The notes beneath the pieces were generated by a model. The model did no database searches. It saw only the letters and a list, made by a program, of their open reading frames with translations, and had not been told where the DNA came from. Source: Trueperella pecoris (lineage in GTDB: Bacteria; Actinomycetota; Actinomycetes; Actinomycetales; Actinomycetaceae). Taken from it: a stretch of 64,000 bases of DNA. The position numbers and the translations under genes were made by a program. The stretch covers positions 930,001 to 994,000 of the forward strand of contig NZ_CP053291.1 of assembly GCF_014926385.1 (NCBI RefSeq). Reading direction: 5' to 3'. Shown here piece by piece: positions 1-8,021 of the stretch (positions are counted from its first letter, which is position 1; each line of letters starts with the position of its first letter).

Positions 1-1
1 T

Positions 2-232
2 CAGGGTGCTCTTCTTTTGGGGCGGGGTTGGGTACATGCCTCACTCAACGTCGAATGTCAGCTGGTGGGGATGCATGGCGTGACGAAGGGCCGAGGCCAT
101 ATTCGAGCGGCTGACTATCAGATACTCACGCCTTGGGGACAAGCGCGTGTGCGTTACTCGGACGGCGGAAGCCAGATGGTCGCCGTGGAGCCAACGGGGC
201 TGAGCCTCGTGGGAGGGCAGGCAGCATGTTAA
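2..232 (+). CDS. ImuA-like SOS mutasome protein, C-terminal end (partial)
   Basis: The frame is open from the left edge and ends at the TAA at 230-232, leaving about 76 C-terminal residues. The visible part has a Gly/Arg-rich stretch (HGVTKGRGHIRAADYQI) followed by short beta-like segments. I recognise this only loosely as the end of the actinobacterial RecA-like protein encoded just upstream of imuB. Its last 7 bases overlap the start of imuB, which fits the classic imuA-imuB-dnaE2 operon. The identification therefore rests mainly on context. The ATPase part and any LexA operator would lie left of the window. Confidence 0.5.
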   Translation, partial: QGALLLGRGWVHASLNVECQLVGMHGVTKGRGHIRAADYQILTPWGQARVRYSDGGSQMVAVEPTGLSLVGGQAAC

Positions 233-1791
233 GGGGAAGCGTGTGGATCCCTGATTGGCCGGTGGCGGCAGTGGTCCTGGCCGGGCAAGCTCGTGCCGAT
301 GAGCCCATTGCCTTGTATGATCAGCGTGTTATCGCGCTCAATGGGTTGGCCCATGTGGAGGGCGTGCGGGTAGGAATGAGACGTAGGCAGGCCCAATCGC
401 TCGTCCCGAATCTGCGCCTGATGAGGCATGTGCCTGACGTGGACGTCATTCATTTTGAGCGGGTCGTGAGGGCGTGTGAGGAGCATATCGCCTATATCAG
501 CGTGTTGGAGCCAGGCCTTATCACCTTCCTCGCCAAGGGGCCGGTGGCATCGGCGGGCAGCATGCGGCAGCTGTCGGAAAATCTGGTGGGTGACATCGCC
601 GAGGAAGGGCTAGAGGCCCATGTCGGTTTTGGTGAAGGGCTCCTGACGAGTATTCTGGCGGCCCGTCAAGACGCCCACGTTCGTCATGCACGTACTTTTC
701 TTGACTCCCATCCGGTGGGGGATCTCATCCACGCCACTTTCACGGCGAAATCACGCGAGAACATGCGTCATTTCATCAGCGCGATGGAGGATTTAGGTGT
801 GCATCGGATTGGCGATCTGCGACTGCTCGATCGCCATGCGTTGGCCACACGCTTTGGGCAAACGGGGCACCACGTAGGTGCGCTCATTGATGGCGGGGAC
901 ATCGACTATGAGGGGCGTGCCTACGATGCCCACGAACTTGTGGCCGAGCGTAACGCGGATCCGCCGCTAGAGAATTTCGACCAGGCTGCTTTCCTTGCAC
1001 GCGATATGGCGGAGGAATTGGCGGGCGAGCTTGTGCATAGAGGCCTCATCGCACAGGAAATCACGATCACTACCCGTGGTGAATCGGGAAGTTGGCAACG
1101 GGTGTGGACACTGGATGCCGCCAGCGCACGCGACATCACGGATCGCGTGCGCTGGCAGCTAGCGGCATGGATGACTGACCGAGATGACGCCTCCTGTGAT
1201 GCTGTGTCAGCCATCCCCCATATCTCGGTAGCCGCAAGCGTTGTCGCGCCAGCCGGGCATGCCCAAGGCAAACTGTGGGGAACGGACCGCGCCAGCCGGG
1301 ACGCGGCTGCCCGGGCAGTGAGTCGGATTCAGGGTCTCTTGGGTGACCAGGCTGTCACTGTGCCGGAATATGTGGGTGGGCGTCATCCGTTGGAGGCGTA
1401 TCGCATGCGTTTATGGGACCAGGCCGCGGGCATCCGGCGTCGTGAAGATCCTTGGCCGGGGGCGGTGCCGTTACCTTGGCCGCCCCGCGTGAAAAACCCT
1501 CCGGAGCAGGCGGAAATCCTTGACTCGGGTGGGCATGCATGCATGCTGGATGCGCTTGGTGTCTTCTCCTGTCAGCAGGGGTGCGGCGATCCACGCCCGG
1601 CGAGCTTACGTGCGGCAGGGCGGGCCGTCGTGGTCAAGGAAATCGCCGGACCTTGGCTACAGATGACGGGCTGGTGGGATCCATCCGCCTATCAGCGTCA
1701 GGCCTGGCTGGAGATCGTCGATAACGAATTGTGCGGCTATCTTCTGTGCCGCGAGGGGCAGCGCTGGTGGCTGGTGGGGGTCTATCAATGA
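226..1791 (+). CDS. imuB: ImuB, inactive Y-family polymerase-like mutasome protein
   Basis: This 521-aa Y-family (DinB/UmuC-like) protein is the adaptor of the damage-inducible mutasome, linking ImuA and DnaE2 to the replisome. I start it at ATG 226, preceded by GGGAGGG at 211-217; the frame is open further upstream but that part is not family-like. The N-terminus reads VWIPDWPVAAVV where active enzymes have the first catalytic Asp cluster. SVLEPGLITF stands where active enzymes have the Ser-Ile-Asp-Glu motif. The catalytic acids are therefore gone, as is typical of ImuB. The stop overlaps the dnaE2 start (ATGA at 1788-1791), so translation is probably coupled. I did not find a clear beta-clamp motif in the Pro-rich C-terminal third. 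Confidence 0.88.
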   Translation: MLRGSVWIPDWPVAAVVLAGQARADEPIALYDQRVIALNGLAHVEGVRVGMRRRQAQSLVPNLRLMRHVPDVDVIHFERVVRACEEHIAYISVLEPGLITFLAKGPVASAGSMRQLSENLVGDIAEEGLEAHVGFGEGLLTSILAARQDAHVRHARTFLDSHPVGDLIHATFTAKSRENMRHFISAMEDLGVHRIGDLRLLDRHALATRFGQTGHHVGALIDGGDIDYEGRAYDAHELVAERNADPPLENFDQAAFLARDMAEELAGELVHRGLIAQEITITTRGESGSWQRVWTLDAASARDITDRVRWQLAAWMTDRDDASCDAVSAIPHISVAASVVAPAGHAQGKLWGTDRASRDAAARAVSRIQGLLGDQAVTVPEYVGGRHPLEAYRMRLWDQAAGIRRREDPWPGAVPLPWPPRVKNPPEQAEILDSGGHACMLDALGVFSCQQGCGDPRPASLRAAGRAVVVKEIAGPWLQMTGWWDPSAYQRQAWLEIVDNELCGYLLCREGQRWWLVGVYQ

Positions 1792-4700
1792 TTCCCTATG
1801 CCGAACTCCACGTTCACTCGGCTTACAGCTTCCTCGACGGAGCATGCATGCCCTCTGACCTCGTTGAACGCGCGGTCGAACTCGAGCTGACCGCCTTGGC
1901 GCTCACCGACCATGATGGGTTTGCCGGCGTCGTTCAACTTGCGACGGCGGCGCGCCGCTATGGCCTGCCCACGGTCATCGGGACGGAGGTGACGATCGGC
2001 GGCCTGCCCCGGTTGGGGCAGAAAGATCCTGACGGCGAACACCTGCTCATCCTCGCCCGCGATGCGCAGGGATACCGCGCGCTTTCGCAGACTATCGGTG
2101 AAGCGATGCTGGCTTCAGGCGTGAAGGGCTATGCCAACCACAGCTTGGAAAGCCTCTCGAGCGCGGCCAAGAACTGGCAAATTTTGACGGGGTGCCGCAA
2201 GGGTGGCCTGCGCCGGGCTTTGGAAACTGCCCCGGGAGTGTGGGCGTTGGATGAGGCTAGAGCCTACTTGGATCGCCTGAGTGCGCTCTTCGGGCGCGAA
2301 AATGTGGCTGTAGAAATCGTCAACTCCTGCCAGCCCTATGATCGCGAGCGCAACCATCACCTCGTCGAGTTAGCACGAGAGGCGGGTCTGCGGGCGGTCG
2401 CAACAGGCAACGTTCATAGTGCGCGGCCGCGGGACGCGGTGGTTGCCGACGTCATGGCGGCAACGCGTGCGAATCAATCGTTGGAGGACTATCGAAGCTG
2501 GCTGGCGGCGTGGCCGTCCTACTTGAAATCAGGGGAGCAGATGCTTCAGCTCCACGAGGATCATCCGTATGCGGTGGAGGTAGCTGACAGGATTGGGCGG
2601 GAATGCTCATTTGACCTCGCCCTCGTCGCCCCGCAGCTACCTCCGTTCCCAGCACCAGCTGGGCATACCGAAGCCACGTGGTTGCGTCACCTAGCGGAGG
2701 AGGGAGCCTTGCGCCGTTATGGAAGCCGTGCCTCCCACCCGCGCGCTTGGAAACAAATCGACCACGAGCTCGAGGTGATTGAGCAGCTGAACTTTCCCGG
2801 GTACTTTTTGATCATCCACGAGATTGTTGACTTTTGTGCGAGGCGGGGCATCTGGTGCCAGGGGCGTGGCTCGGCCGCGAATTCGGCGGTGTGTTTTGCC
2901 CTCGGGATTACGGCGGTTGATGCGGTTCGGCATCGTATGCTGTTTGAGCGTTTCCTCTCGCCGGGGCGTTCTGGACCGCCCGATATTGACATGGATATTG
3001 AGGCTTCTCGCCGCGAGGAAGTGATTCAGCACGTGTATGAAAGGTATGGGCGGCGCCATGCGGCCCAGGTTGCCAATGTCATCACGTATCGTCCGCGTTC
3101 GGCCATCCGGGACGCCGCCCGTGCCCTCGGGTATGAGCCCGGTCAGGCAGACGCGTGGGCGAAGTCGGTTGAACGGCGGCTGACTGGCACGGTCTCGGAG
3201 CAGACTCCAGCCGGCGCGTTCGCTCAACGCTGGGGTATTGACGAAGACGTCCCCGCCGCGGTGGCCGATATTGCGGCACGCTTGCAACGTCTACCTCGCC
3301 ATCTTGGTATCCACTCCGGTGGAATGGTGATTTGTGACCGTCCGGTGATTGAGGTGTGCCCCGTTGGTTGGGCGCGCATGGAGGGGCGCACGGTCCTCCA
3401 ATGGGATAAGGACGATTGTGCTCAGGCAGGTCTTGTGAAGTTTGACCTGCTGGGATTGGGAATGCTCAGCGCGCTTCGGATTGCTTTTAGCGAGCTCACA
3501 GAGCGTGGGATCAGGGCGAGTAATGGACAGCCGCTGGACCTGCACAACATTGACCAGGACGATGGGCGCGTATATGACCTACTGTGTGCCGCGGACACGA
3601 TCGGCGTTTTCCAGGTTGAATCGCGGGCGCAGATGGCCACGCTTCCTCGCATTCGGCCTCGGACGTTCTATGACATCGTTATCGAAGTGGCATTGATTCG
3701 TCCTGGGCCGATCCAGGGAGATTCGGTCAACCCGTACATCAATCGGCGGCGTGGGCGCGAGCCCGTCACCTACTCGCATCCGCTCCTCGAAAACGCGTTA
3801 GAGAAGACGCTCGGTGTCCCGCTTTTTCAAGAGCAGCTGATGCAGATCGCCATCGATGCCGCGGGCTTTACCCCCGCCCAGGCTGACCAGTTACGTAAGG
3901 CGATGAGCGCGAAGCGTAGCCACGAGCGTATGCGCGATTTACGTGATGAGCTCATGGAAGGCATGGCCCGGCGTGGCATTGGCCCTGCAGTGCGCGAAGA
4001 GATCTACAACAAGCTAGAAGCGTTTTCGGAGTTTGGTTTTCCCGAGTCTCATTCGTTTTCATTTGCGTATTTGGTATATGCGAGCGCGTGGCTCAAGGTG
4101 CATTATCCGGAGAATTTTTATGCAGGGATATTGGCCGCCCAGCCGATGGGATTTTATTCGCCTCAGACGCTGGTCGCCGATGCTCGCCGTCACGGTGTGC
4201 TCGTCTTGCCGGTTGACGTGTGCTTCTCGCATGAGCATTCGCACGTGGAGACGACGCCGTGGCGCAAGGCGCGTACGCATCCTCTGGTTGACGCCGATCC
4301 GTGTCGGGGCGTGCGCCTTGGCCTGTCGAATATCAAGGGACTACACGGCGCTGTCGGCAGAATCTTGGCGGCCCGGGATGAACGCCAGTTCGACTCCGTT
4401 GCCGATTTGGCCCGTCGCGCTCAACTTTCCACTGCTGATCTTGAAAAGCTCGCCGCAGCGGGGGCACTCTCTAGCCTCGGAATGGGGCGACGCGAGGGAA
4501 TTTGGGCGGCCGAAGCGTTGTCGTACGTCGCCACGAGGAACAGGCAATCAGTCCAGCTGACTATTCCGGGCCTTTACGTTGGTGCCAAGGCTCCTCAACT
4601 TGCGCCGATGAGCCCCGTGGAGGAGAACATGGCGGATTTGCGGTCGACGGGCCTGTCGGTGAGCGCCCATCCGATGGAGTTCTTGCGCAGCAGGCTGGAC

Positions 4701-5021
4701 AGTGAAGGAGTGGTGAGCATCGGTGCGCTGGCTGAGTGCCGGCCAGGGCGCCGAGTCAAGGTGGCGGGGGTGGTTACGCATCGGCAACGTCCGCACACGG
4801 CGTCGGGAATTACTTTCTTGTCGCTGGAAGACGAGAGCGGCTTACTGAACGTTGTCTGCTCGGTGGGGCTGTGGGAGAGATATCGAAAGGTGCTGCGCAC
4901 GTCCCAAGGGCTGATCGTCCGTGGCGTTGTTGAGCGAGCTGATGGGGTGACGAACCTTGTTGCCGACGCCGCGGAGAAGCTCGACCTGTCCGTGCCGTTG
5001 GCATCGAGGGACTTTCGCTGA
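1788..5021 (+). CDS. dnaE2: Error-prone DNA polymerase III alpha subunit DnaE2
   Basis: This is the 1077-aa catalytic polymerase of the SOS mutasome, responsible for translesion synthesis and induced mutagenesis. It starts at ATG 1788, overlapping the imuB stop by 4 nt. It opens with a PHP domain (HVHSAYSFLDG at residues 8-18, TDHDG near 40-45). The C-family palm follows, with catalytic acids in PDIDMDIE at residues 398-405 and the conserved IRPGPIQGD motif in the central third. The C-terminus carries an OB-fold (GRRVKVAGVV... FLSLEDESG... VVCSVG). Length matches DnaE2 (about 1,080) rather than the longer replicative DnaE1 (about 1,180). Confidence 0.95.
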   Translation: MIPYAELHVHSAYSFLDGACMPSDLVERAVELELTALALTDHDGFAGVVQLATAARRYGLPTVIGTEVTIGGLPRLGQKDPDGEHLLILARDAQGYRALSQTIGEAMLASGVKGYANHSLESLSSAAKNWQILTGCRKGGLRRALETAPGVWALDEARAYLDRLSALFGRENVAVEIVNSCQPYDRERNHHLVELAREAGLRAVATGNVHSARPRDAVVADVMAATRANQSLEDYRSWLAAWPSYLKSGEQMLQLHEDHPYAVEVADRIGRECSFDLALVAPQLPPFPAPAGHTEATWLRHLAEEGALRRYGSRASHPRAWKQIDHELEVIEQLNFPGYFLIIHEIVDFCARRGIWCQGRGSAANSAVCFALGITAVDAVRHRMLFERFLSPGRSGPPDIDMDIEASRREEVIQHVYERYGRRHAAQVANVITYRPRSAIRDAARALGYEPGQADAWAKSVERRLTGTVSEQTPAGAFAQRWGIDEDVPAAVADIAARLQRLPRHLGIHSGGMVICDRPVIEVCPVGWARMEGRTVLQWDKDDCAQAGLVKFDLLGLGMLSALRIAFSELTERGIRASNGQPLDLHNIDQDDGRVYDLLCAADTIGVFQVESRAQMATLPRIRPRTFYDIVIEVALIRPGPIQGDSVNPYINRRRGREPVTYSHPLLENALEKTLGVPLFQEQLMQIAIDAAGFTPAQADQLRKAMSAKRSHERMRDLRDELMEGMARRGIGPAVREEIYNKLEAFSEFGFPESHSFSFAYLVYASAWLKVHYPENFYAGILAAQPMGFYSPQTLVADARRHGVLVLPVDVCFSHEHSHVETTPWRKARTHPLVDADPCRGVRLGLSNIKGLHGAVGRILAARDERQFDSVADLARRAQLSTADLEKLAAAGALSSLGMGRREGIWAAEALSYVATRNRQSVQLTIPGLYVGAKAPQLAPMSPVEENMADLRSTGLSVSAHPMEFLRSRLDSEGVVSIGALAECRPGRRVKVAGVVTHRQRPHTASGITFLSLEDESGLLNVVCSVGLWERYRKVLRTSQGLIVRGVVERADGVTNLVADAAEKLDLSVPLASRDFR

Positions 5022-5078
5022 CCCGCCGCCATCCGCAGGAGGTGTAAAGGCCTGCGTGGGTGTTGCCGGGATTTCACA

Positions 5079-5108
5079 CTGCCACGGCGCTTGGTGCGAA
5101 GCTAAGAT
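5079..5108 (+). promoter_or_regulatory. Putative promoter of the 5136 hypothetical gene
   Basis: CTGCCA (5079-5084) and TAAGAT (5103-5108) are separated by 18 bases, giving a plausible sigma-70-type -35/-10 pair. A short leader and a purine-rich ribosome binding site (GGAAGGGG, 5122-5129) follow before the start at 5136. Confidence 0.45.
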
Positions 5109-5135
5109 GAAAGGAAAGAATGGAAGGGGCCTACG

Positions 5136-5591
5136 TTGGGCAAAATGAAAGTTCTCCTGCGCATCGCGACGACCGCAGGGCCAGCCATCTATAGCATCGT
5201 GCGCACATATGGGCCGCAGATTCGCAAGGTGATGAATGACAACCCGGAGCTGTACGAGGCCTTCAAGGGCCGGGTTAGCGCGTTGGCTGGCGCCGGAAAG
5301 TCCAAGCGCGGCACCGCGGCGTTGAAGAGCCGGATCGGTGTTTTGCGAGAGCAGACGACCTACCTTTACGGCACGGCCAACAACACGTCGGTGGCCGAGC
5401 GCGCCACGGCGTGGCGGAAGGAACTCGACACGATCGAGAACGCCCTGCCGATTGTGGACTCGATGAATGGCAGAAATCGCAAGGAAAAAATGAAGGAGTT
5501 CGAGGGACGTATCGACGATCTCGCTGCCAAGGTTCTTGCGCTGACGTTGAAGGATGAGATCGAGGACGCCGAGATCGTGGACGAGGACTGA
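5136..5591 (+). CDS. Conserved actinobacterial hypothetical protein (151 aa)
   Basis: No function is recognised. The product is a 151-aa Lys/Glu-rich, mostly helical protein. Its N-terminus is mildly hydrophobic (LLRIATTAGPAIYSIVRTYGPQ), and the C-terminal tail is acidic and ends EDAEIVDED. There is no clear transmembrane helix and no Cys. I chose TTG 5136 because the ribosome binding site GGAAGGGG ends 6 nt before it; ATG 5145, three codons in, is the alternative. It stands alone between dnaE2 and a convergent MazG-like gene and has its own promoter. Confidence 0.72.
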   Translation: MGKMKVLLRIATTAGPAIYSIVRTYGPQIRKVMNDNPELYEAFKGRVSALAGAGKSKRGTAALKSRIGVLREQTTYLYGTANNTSVAERATAWRKELDTIENALPIVDSMNGRNRKEKMKEFEGRIDDLAAKVLALTLKDEIEDAEIVDED

Positions 5592-5626
5592 GCACTGCGT
5601 GGGGGTCCGCCGTTGTGGGCCCAGCC

Positions 5627-6097
5627 TCACTCCAGGCCGAGTGCTCCGGCGATGTCCGGCTGAAAGAATCCTGGCCCCTTGAGGACTTTTCCGTCTTCAC
5701 GATAGATCGGTTTGCCATCGGCGCCGAGCTTGGACATGTTGGAGGCTTGGACCTCGCGCAAGACGTCGGCGAGGGGGATTCCGAGTTCGAGCGCCATGCC
5801 GTAGACGACGTAGGTCAGGTCGGCGAGGGCATCTGCCACTTCGACGGTGTCGCGTGTGCCGTCGTCTGAGCTTCGCGCAGCCGTGTAGGCGTCTTCGATT
5901 GTTGCGCGCGCCTGGCGTCCGTAGACGGCGCCGACAAGTTCGGCGAATTCTTCGGCGACGAGGCTCATGCGCATGTGGACGCGTTCTCGGTCAGCATTGG
6001 GGGAGTCTGTGGCGATGGGAAGCCCGTAGGTCTCGTGGAATTGGCGGACCAAGTCTTCCGGCCGGTTCGGATCGGGAAGAAAATCATGAGAACTCAT
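5627..6097 (-). CDS. MazG/HisE-superfamily nucleotide pyrophosphohydrolase-like protein
   Basis: This 156-aa all-alpha NTP pyrophosphohydrolase-like protein probably hydrolyses a nucleotide or phosphoribosyl-nucleotide to the monophosphate and PPi. The metal-binding signature is visible as EEFAELVGAVYG followed by EVADALADLTYVVYG (EExxE ... ExxD). The C-terminal segment (ASNMSKLGADGKPIYREDGKV) is typical of the phage/actinobacterial branch with HisE-like architecture. The start is ATG at 6097, with a -10-like TACATT 7 nt upstream, so the mRNA may be leaderless; GGAGGG lies too close to act as a normal ribosome binding site. The substrate is unknown. Confidence 0.8.
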   Translation of the reverse strand: MSSHDFLPDPNRPEDLVRQFHETYGLPIATDSPNADRERVHMRMSLVAEEFAELVGAVYGRQARATIEDAYTAARSSDDGTRDTVEVADALADLTYVVYGMALELGIPLADVLREVQASNMSKLGADGKPIYREDGKVLKGPGFFQPDIAGALGLE

Positions 6098-6104
6098 ACC
6101 CTCC

Positions 6105-6110
6105 AATGTA
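6105..6110 (-). promoter_or_regulatory. Leaderless -10 box of the MazG-like gene
   Basis: On the minus strand TACATT ends 7 nt before the ATG at 6097. This matches the TAnnnT + 6-7 nt + start pattern repeated across the window. Confidence 0.5.
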
Positions 6111-6172
6111 CCTGCTCGTGAATCTTGCTGGAGATGTTGTCGCAGATCACACCTCAAACCATGGCTGCGATT

Positions 6173-6200
6173 TTGGCAAAGGTGGGGGTGTGGTGATAAG
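6173..6200 (+). promoter_or_regulatory. Putative promoter of tRNA-Leu(GAG)
   Basis: TTGGCA (6173-6178) and GATAAG (6195-6200) are separated by 16 bases and lie about 30 bases upstream of the mature tRNA 5' end. Confidence 0.5.
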
Positions 6201-6229
6201 TTCTTACCTGTTGCGAACGCAGCAGACCT

Positions 6230-6314
6230 GCGCGGGTGGCGGAATAGGCAGACGCGCTAGCTTGAGGTGCTAGTCCACGTATAGTGGGTGGGGGTTCAAG
6301 TCCCCCTCCGCGCA
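6230..6314 (+). tRNA. tRNA-Leu (anticodon GAG)
   Basis: The 7-bp acceptor stem pairs GCGCGGG (6230-6236) with TCCGCGC (6307-6313), with one G-T wobble, followed by discriminator A at 6314. The D arm is GCGGAATAGGCAGACGC. The anticodon stem CTAGC/GCTAG holds the loop TTGAGGT, giving anticodon GAG (reads CUC/CUU). A class II variable arm and a T arm with GGTTCAAGTCC follow. CCA is not encoded, as usual in Actinobacteria. A strong terminator lies directly downstream. Confidence 0.96.
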
Positions 6315-6317
6315 CAG

Positions 6318-6353
6318 GTGAAAAGAGCCGGTAGAGATACCGGCTCTTTTCAC
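6318..6353 (+). terminator. Intrinsic terminator after tRNA-Leu(GAG)
   Basis: A perfect inverted repeat, GTGAAAAGAGCCGGTA - GAGA - TACCGGCTCTTTTCAC, has a GAGA tetraloop and an A-rich/T-rich stem base. It can act in either direction and closes the tRNA transcript before aroE. Confidence 0.85.
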
Positions 6354-6389
6354 ATCTTGCTCTCTCGCGCGTGGGCGGCCCGCGGCGGC

Positions 6390-6395
6390 TAGAGT
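6390..6395 (+). promoter_or_regulatory. Leaderless -10 box of aroE
   Basis: TAGAGT ends 6 nt before ATG 6402 and no ribosome binding site is present, consistent with transcription starting at or next to the start codon. Confidence 0.55.
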
Positions 6396-6401
6396 GATGG
6401 C

Positions 6402-7256
6402 ATGAGTTTTCCTCGGGCCACGACGGCCGTTTATGCGCTTCTCGGACGGCCCGTGCAACATTCGAAGTCTCCCCAGTTGCACAACGCTGTCTTTGACCAC
6501 CTAGGAATTGATGCGGTCTATGTCGCCCACGAGATTGACAAGATCGGGCCCGCGGTCGCCGCGCTACGGCAGCTGGGATACGCCGGGGCGAACGTCACGA
6601 TGCCGTTCAAGACTGAGGTGGTTGACCATGTCGATGTTCTGGGCGATGCCGCACGCGAGATGAGGGCCGTTAACACGCTGACTTTCCGCGACGGACTGAT
6701 CATGGGTGACAACACGGATGGAGCCGGCCTGTTCAACGAGATCCGCAGGGCCGGAACGCGCGTGGCAGGGGCCAAGGTTGTTTTGCTGGGAACCGGGGGA
6801 GCGGCCGCCGCGATTTGGACGCAGGCCGCACTCGACGGCGTCGCGAGTGTCAAAGTCTTCAACCGCGCCAAGCCTGGCTTGGACGAAATTGCTCACCGGC
6901 TCGCCTCGCTCTCCGAACGGAGCGGATGCGACCTTACGCTCGGCGACCTCGCTGAACGCGAAGTGCTGGCGGCCGCCGTCGACGAGGCCGACATCGTTGT
7001 CAACGCCACCGCCGTGGGTATGGGTGAACTCGCAGGGCAATCCCTCATTGAGCGGGATTGGATCTCGCCACACCACACGATCGCAGACGCGGTCTACCAT
7101 CCTCGCCTGACCAAGCTCCTTGAGGACGCACGCGAGGCCGGCGCGAGGACTGTCGAGGGCATCCGGATGCTCCTCGGGCAGGCCGCCGTGTGCGAGAAAA
7201 TCTGGCTCGGCATCGATATGCCTTTCGAGGTTGCTTCGGCGGCGGTCAATTCTTAA
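6402..7256 (+). CDS. aroE: Shikimate dehydrogenase
   Basis: This 284-aa enzyme reduces 3-dehydroshikimate to shikimate with NADPH in the chorismate pathway. The substrate-binding N-terminal domain shows SKSPQLHN and the catalytic-Lys motif NVTMPFK, and NTDGAG follows near residue 105. The Rossmann domain has VLLGTGGAAAA and the late motif VNATAVGMG. Length and motif order fit the family. It has a putative leaderless promoter. The next gene starts about 30 nt downstream from its own -10 box, so aroE is probably monocistronic. Confidence 0.93.
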   Translation: MSFPRATTAVYALLGRPVQHSKSPQLHNAVFDHLGIDAVYVAHEIDKIGPAVAALRQLGYAGANVTMPFKTEVVDHVDVLGDAAREMRAVNTLTFRDGLIMGDNTDGAGLFNEIRRAGTRVAGAKVVLLGTGGAAAAIWTQAALDGVASVKVFNRAKPGLDEIAHRLASLSERSGCDLTLGDLAEREVLAAAVDEADIVVNATAVGMGELAGQSLIERDWISPHHTIADAVYHPRLTKLLEDAREAGARTVEGIRMLLGQAAVCEKIWLGIDMPFEVASAAVNS

Positions 7257-7274
7257 CCGGAGGGCGTTCTTCGG

Positions 7275-7280
7275 TAGGCT
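7275..7280 (+). promoter_or_regulatory. Leaderless -10 box of the amidotransferase operon
   Basis: TAGGCT ends 6 nt before ATG 7287, with no ribosome binding site between them. It is the likely promoter of the three-gene operon 7287-10573. Confidence 0.55.
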
Positions 7281-7286
7281 GTGCCT

Positions 7287-8012
7287 ATGCCGTTCGCATT
7301 TCTTGCCGCCCGACCAGCAGGCGCACGCATCATCAGAGACGACGAATACGCGGCCGTCCTGCGCGAGGGCAAGCTGAGCCGTGACGCTCTCGTGTATTTT
7401 TCCCTCGAAGATCGGCCACGCATCGACCCCACCGAATACTCTGGCATCATCGTTTCGGGATCGGTCTACAGCTACCTCGAGGAACACGAGTCGAAGACCG
7501 CCGAGCAGATTGCCGTTGAAGAGGTGCTCGACGAGCTCAACGCGGTGGTCCTCGAGCGTGACCTTCCCTATCTTGGTCTGTGCTACGGGTTGCAGTCCTT
7601 CGCCGTCTCGCTCGGGGCCAGGTTGACGAGGGACTACGGCGAAGAGATTCAGGCCGTGACGATCGAATTGACGGAAGAAGGCAAGCGGGACGCCATCTTC
7701 GGCTCGCTCCCGGAGGCTTTTCCGGCCGTCGTCGGCCACACGGAGGCCATCGTTGAAGCACCCGCCGGCACGGTGGTGCTGGCCTCCTCCGAGCTGTGCC
7801 CGATCCAGGCACTCCGATACGGAGAAAATGTCTACGGCACGCAGTTCCACCCTGAGATCGGCGAGGAGTCGGTCAAGATTCGCATCGACTACTACAACGG
7901 CAGCAAGTACTTCGCTCCGGGGCAGGTCGACGCCGTTCGCGCACGATCGCTCGGCTACGACTACTCCTTCAGCGCCGCAGTCATTTCCCATTTCATCAAT
8001 CGCTATTGCTAG
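7287..8012 (+). CDS. Class I glutamine amidotransferase-like protein
   Basis: This 241-aa stand-alone triad-type glutamine amidotransferase or gamma-glutamyl hydrolase-like protein resembles the GMP-synthase glutaminase domain. The nucleophile is Cys99 in LGLCYGLQ; the His and Glu are H188 and E190 in GTQFHPEIG. ATG 7287 is preferred over GTG 7281 because the -10 box TAGGCT lies 6 nt before it. It heads an operon with a GCS2-type ligase (10-nt gap) and an M20 peptidase, so its substrate may be a gamma-glutamyl compound rather than a purine precursor. That role is inference. Confidence 0.82.
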   Translation: MPFAFLAARPAGARIIRDDEYAAVLREGKLSRDALVYFSLEDRPRIDPTEYSGIIVSGSVYSYLEEHESKTAEQIAVEEVLDELNAVVLERDLPYLGLCYGLQSFAVSLGARLTRDYGEEIQAVTIELTEEGKRDAIFGSLPEAFPAVVGHTEAIVEAPAGTVVLASSELCPIQALRYGENVYGTQFHPEIGEESVKIRIDYYNGSKYFAPGQVDAVRARSLGYDYSFSAAVISHFINRYC

Positions 8013-8021
8013 GAGTGACCC

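Noticed and set aside
6564-7991. A 475-codon minus-strand frame spanning aroE and the amidotransferase gene
   Set aside because: Both sense genes have full catalytic motifs and promoters; the antisense frame has none.
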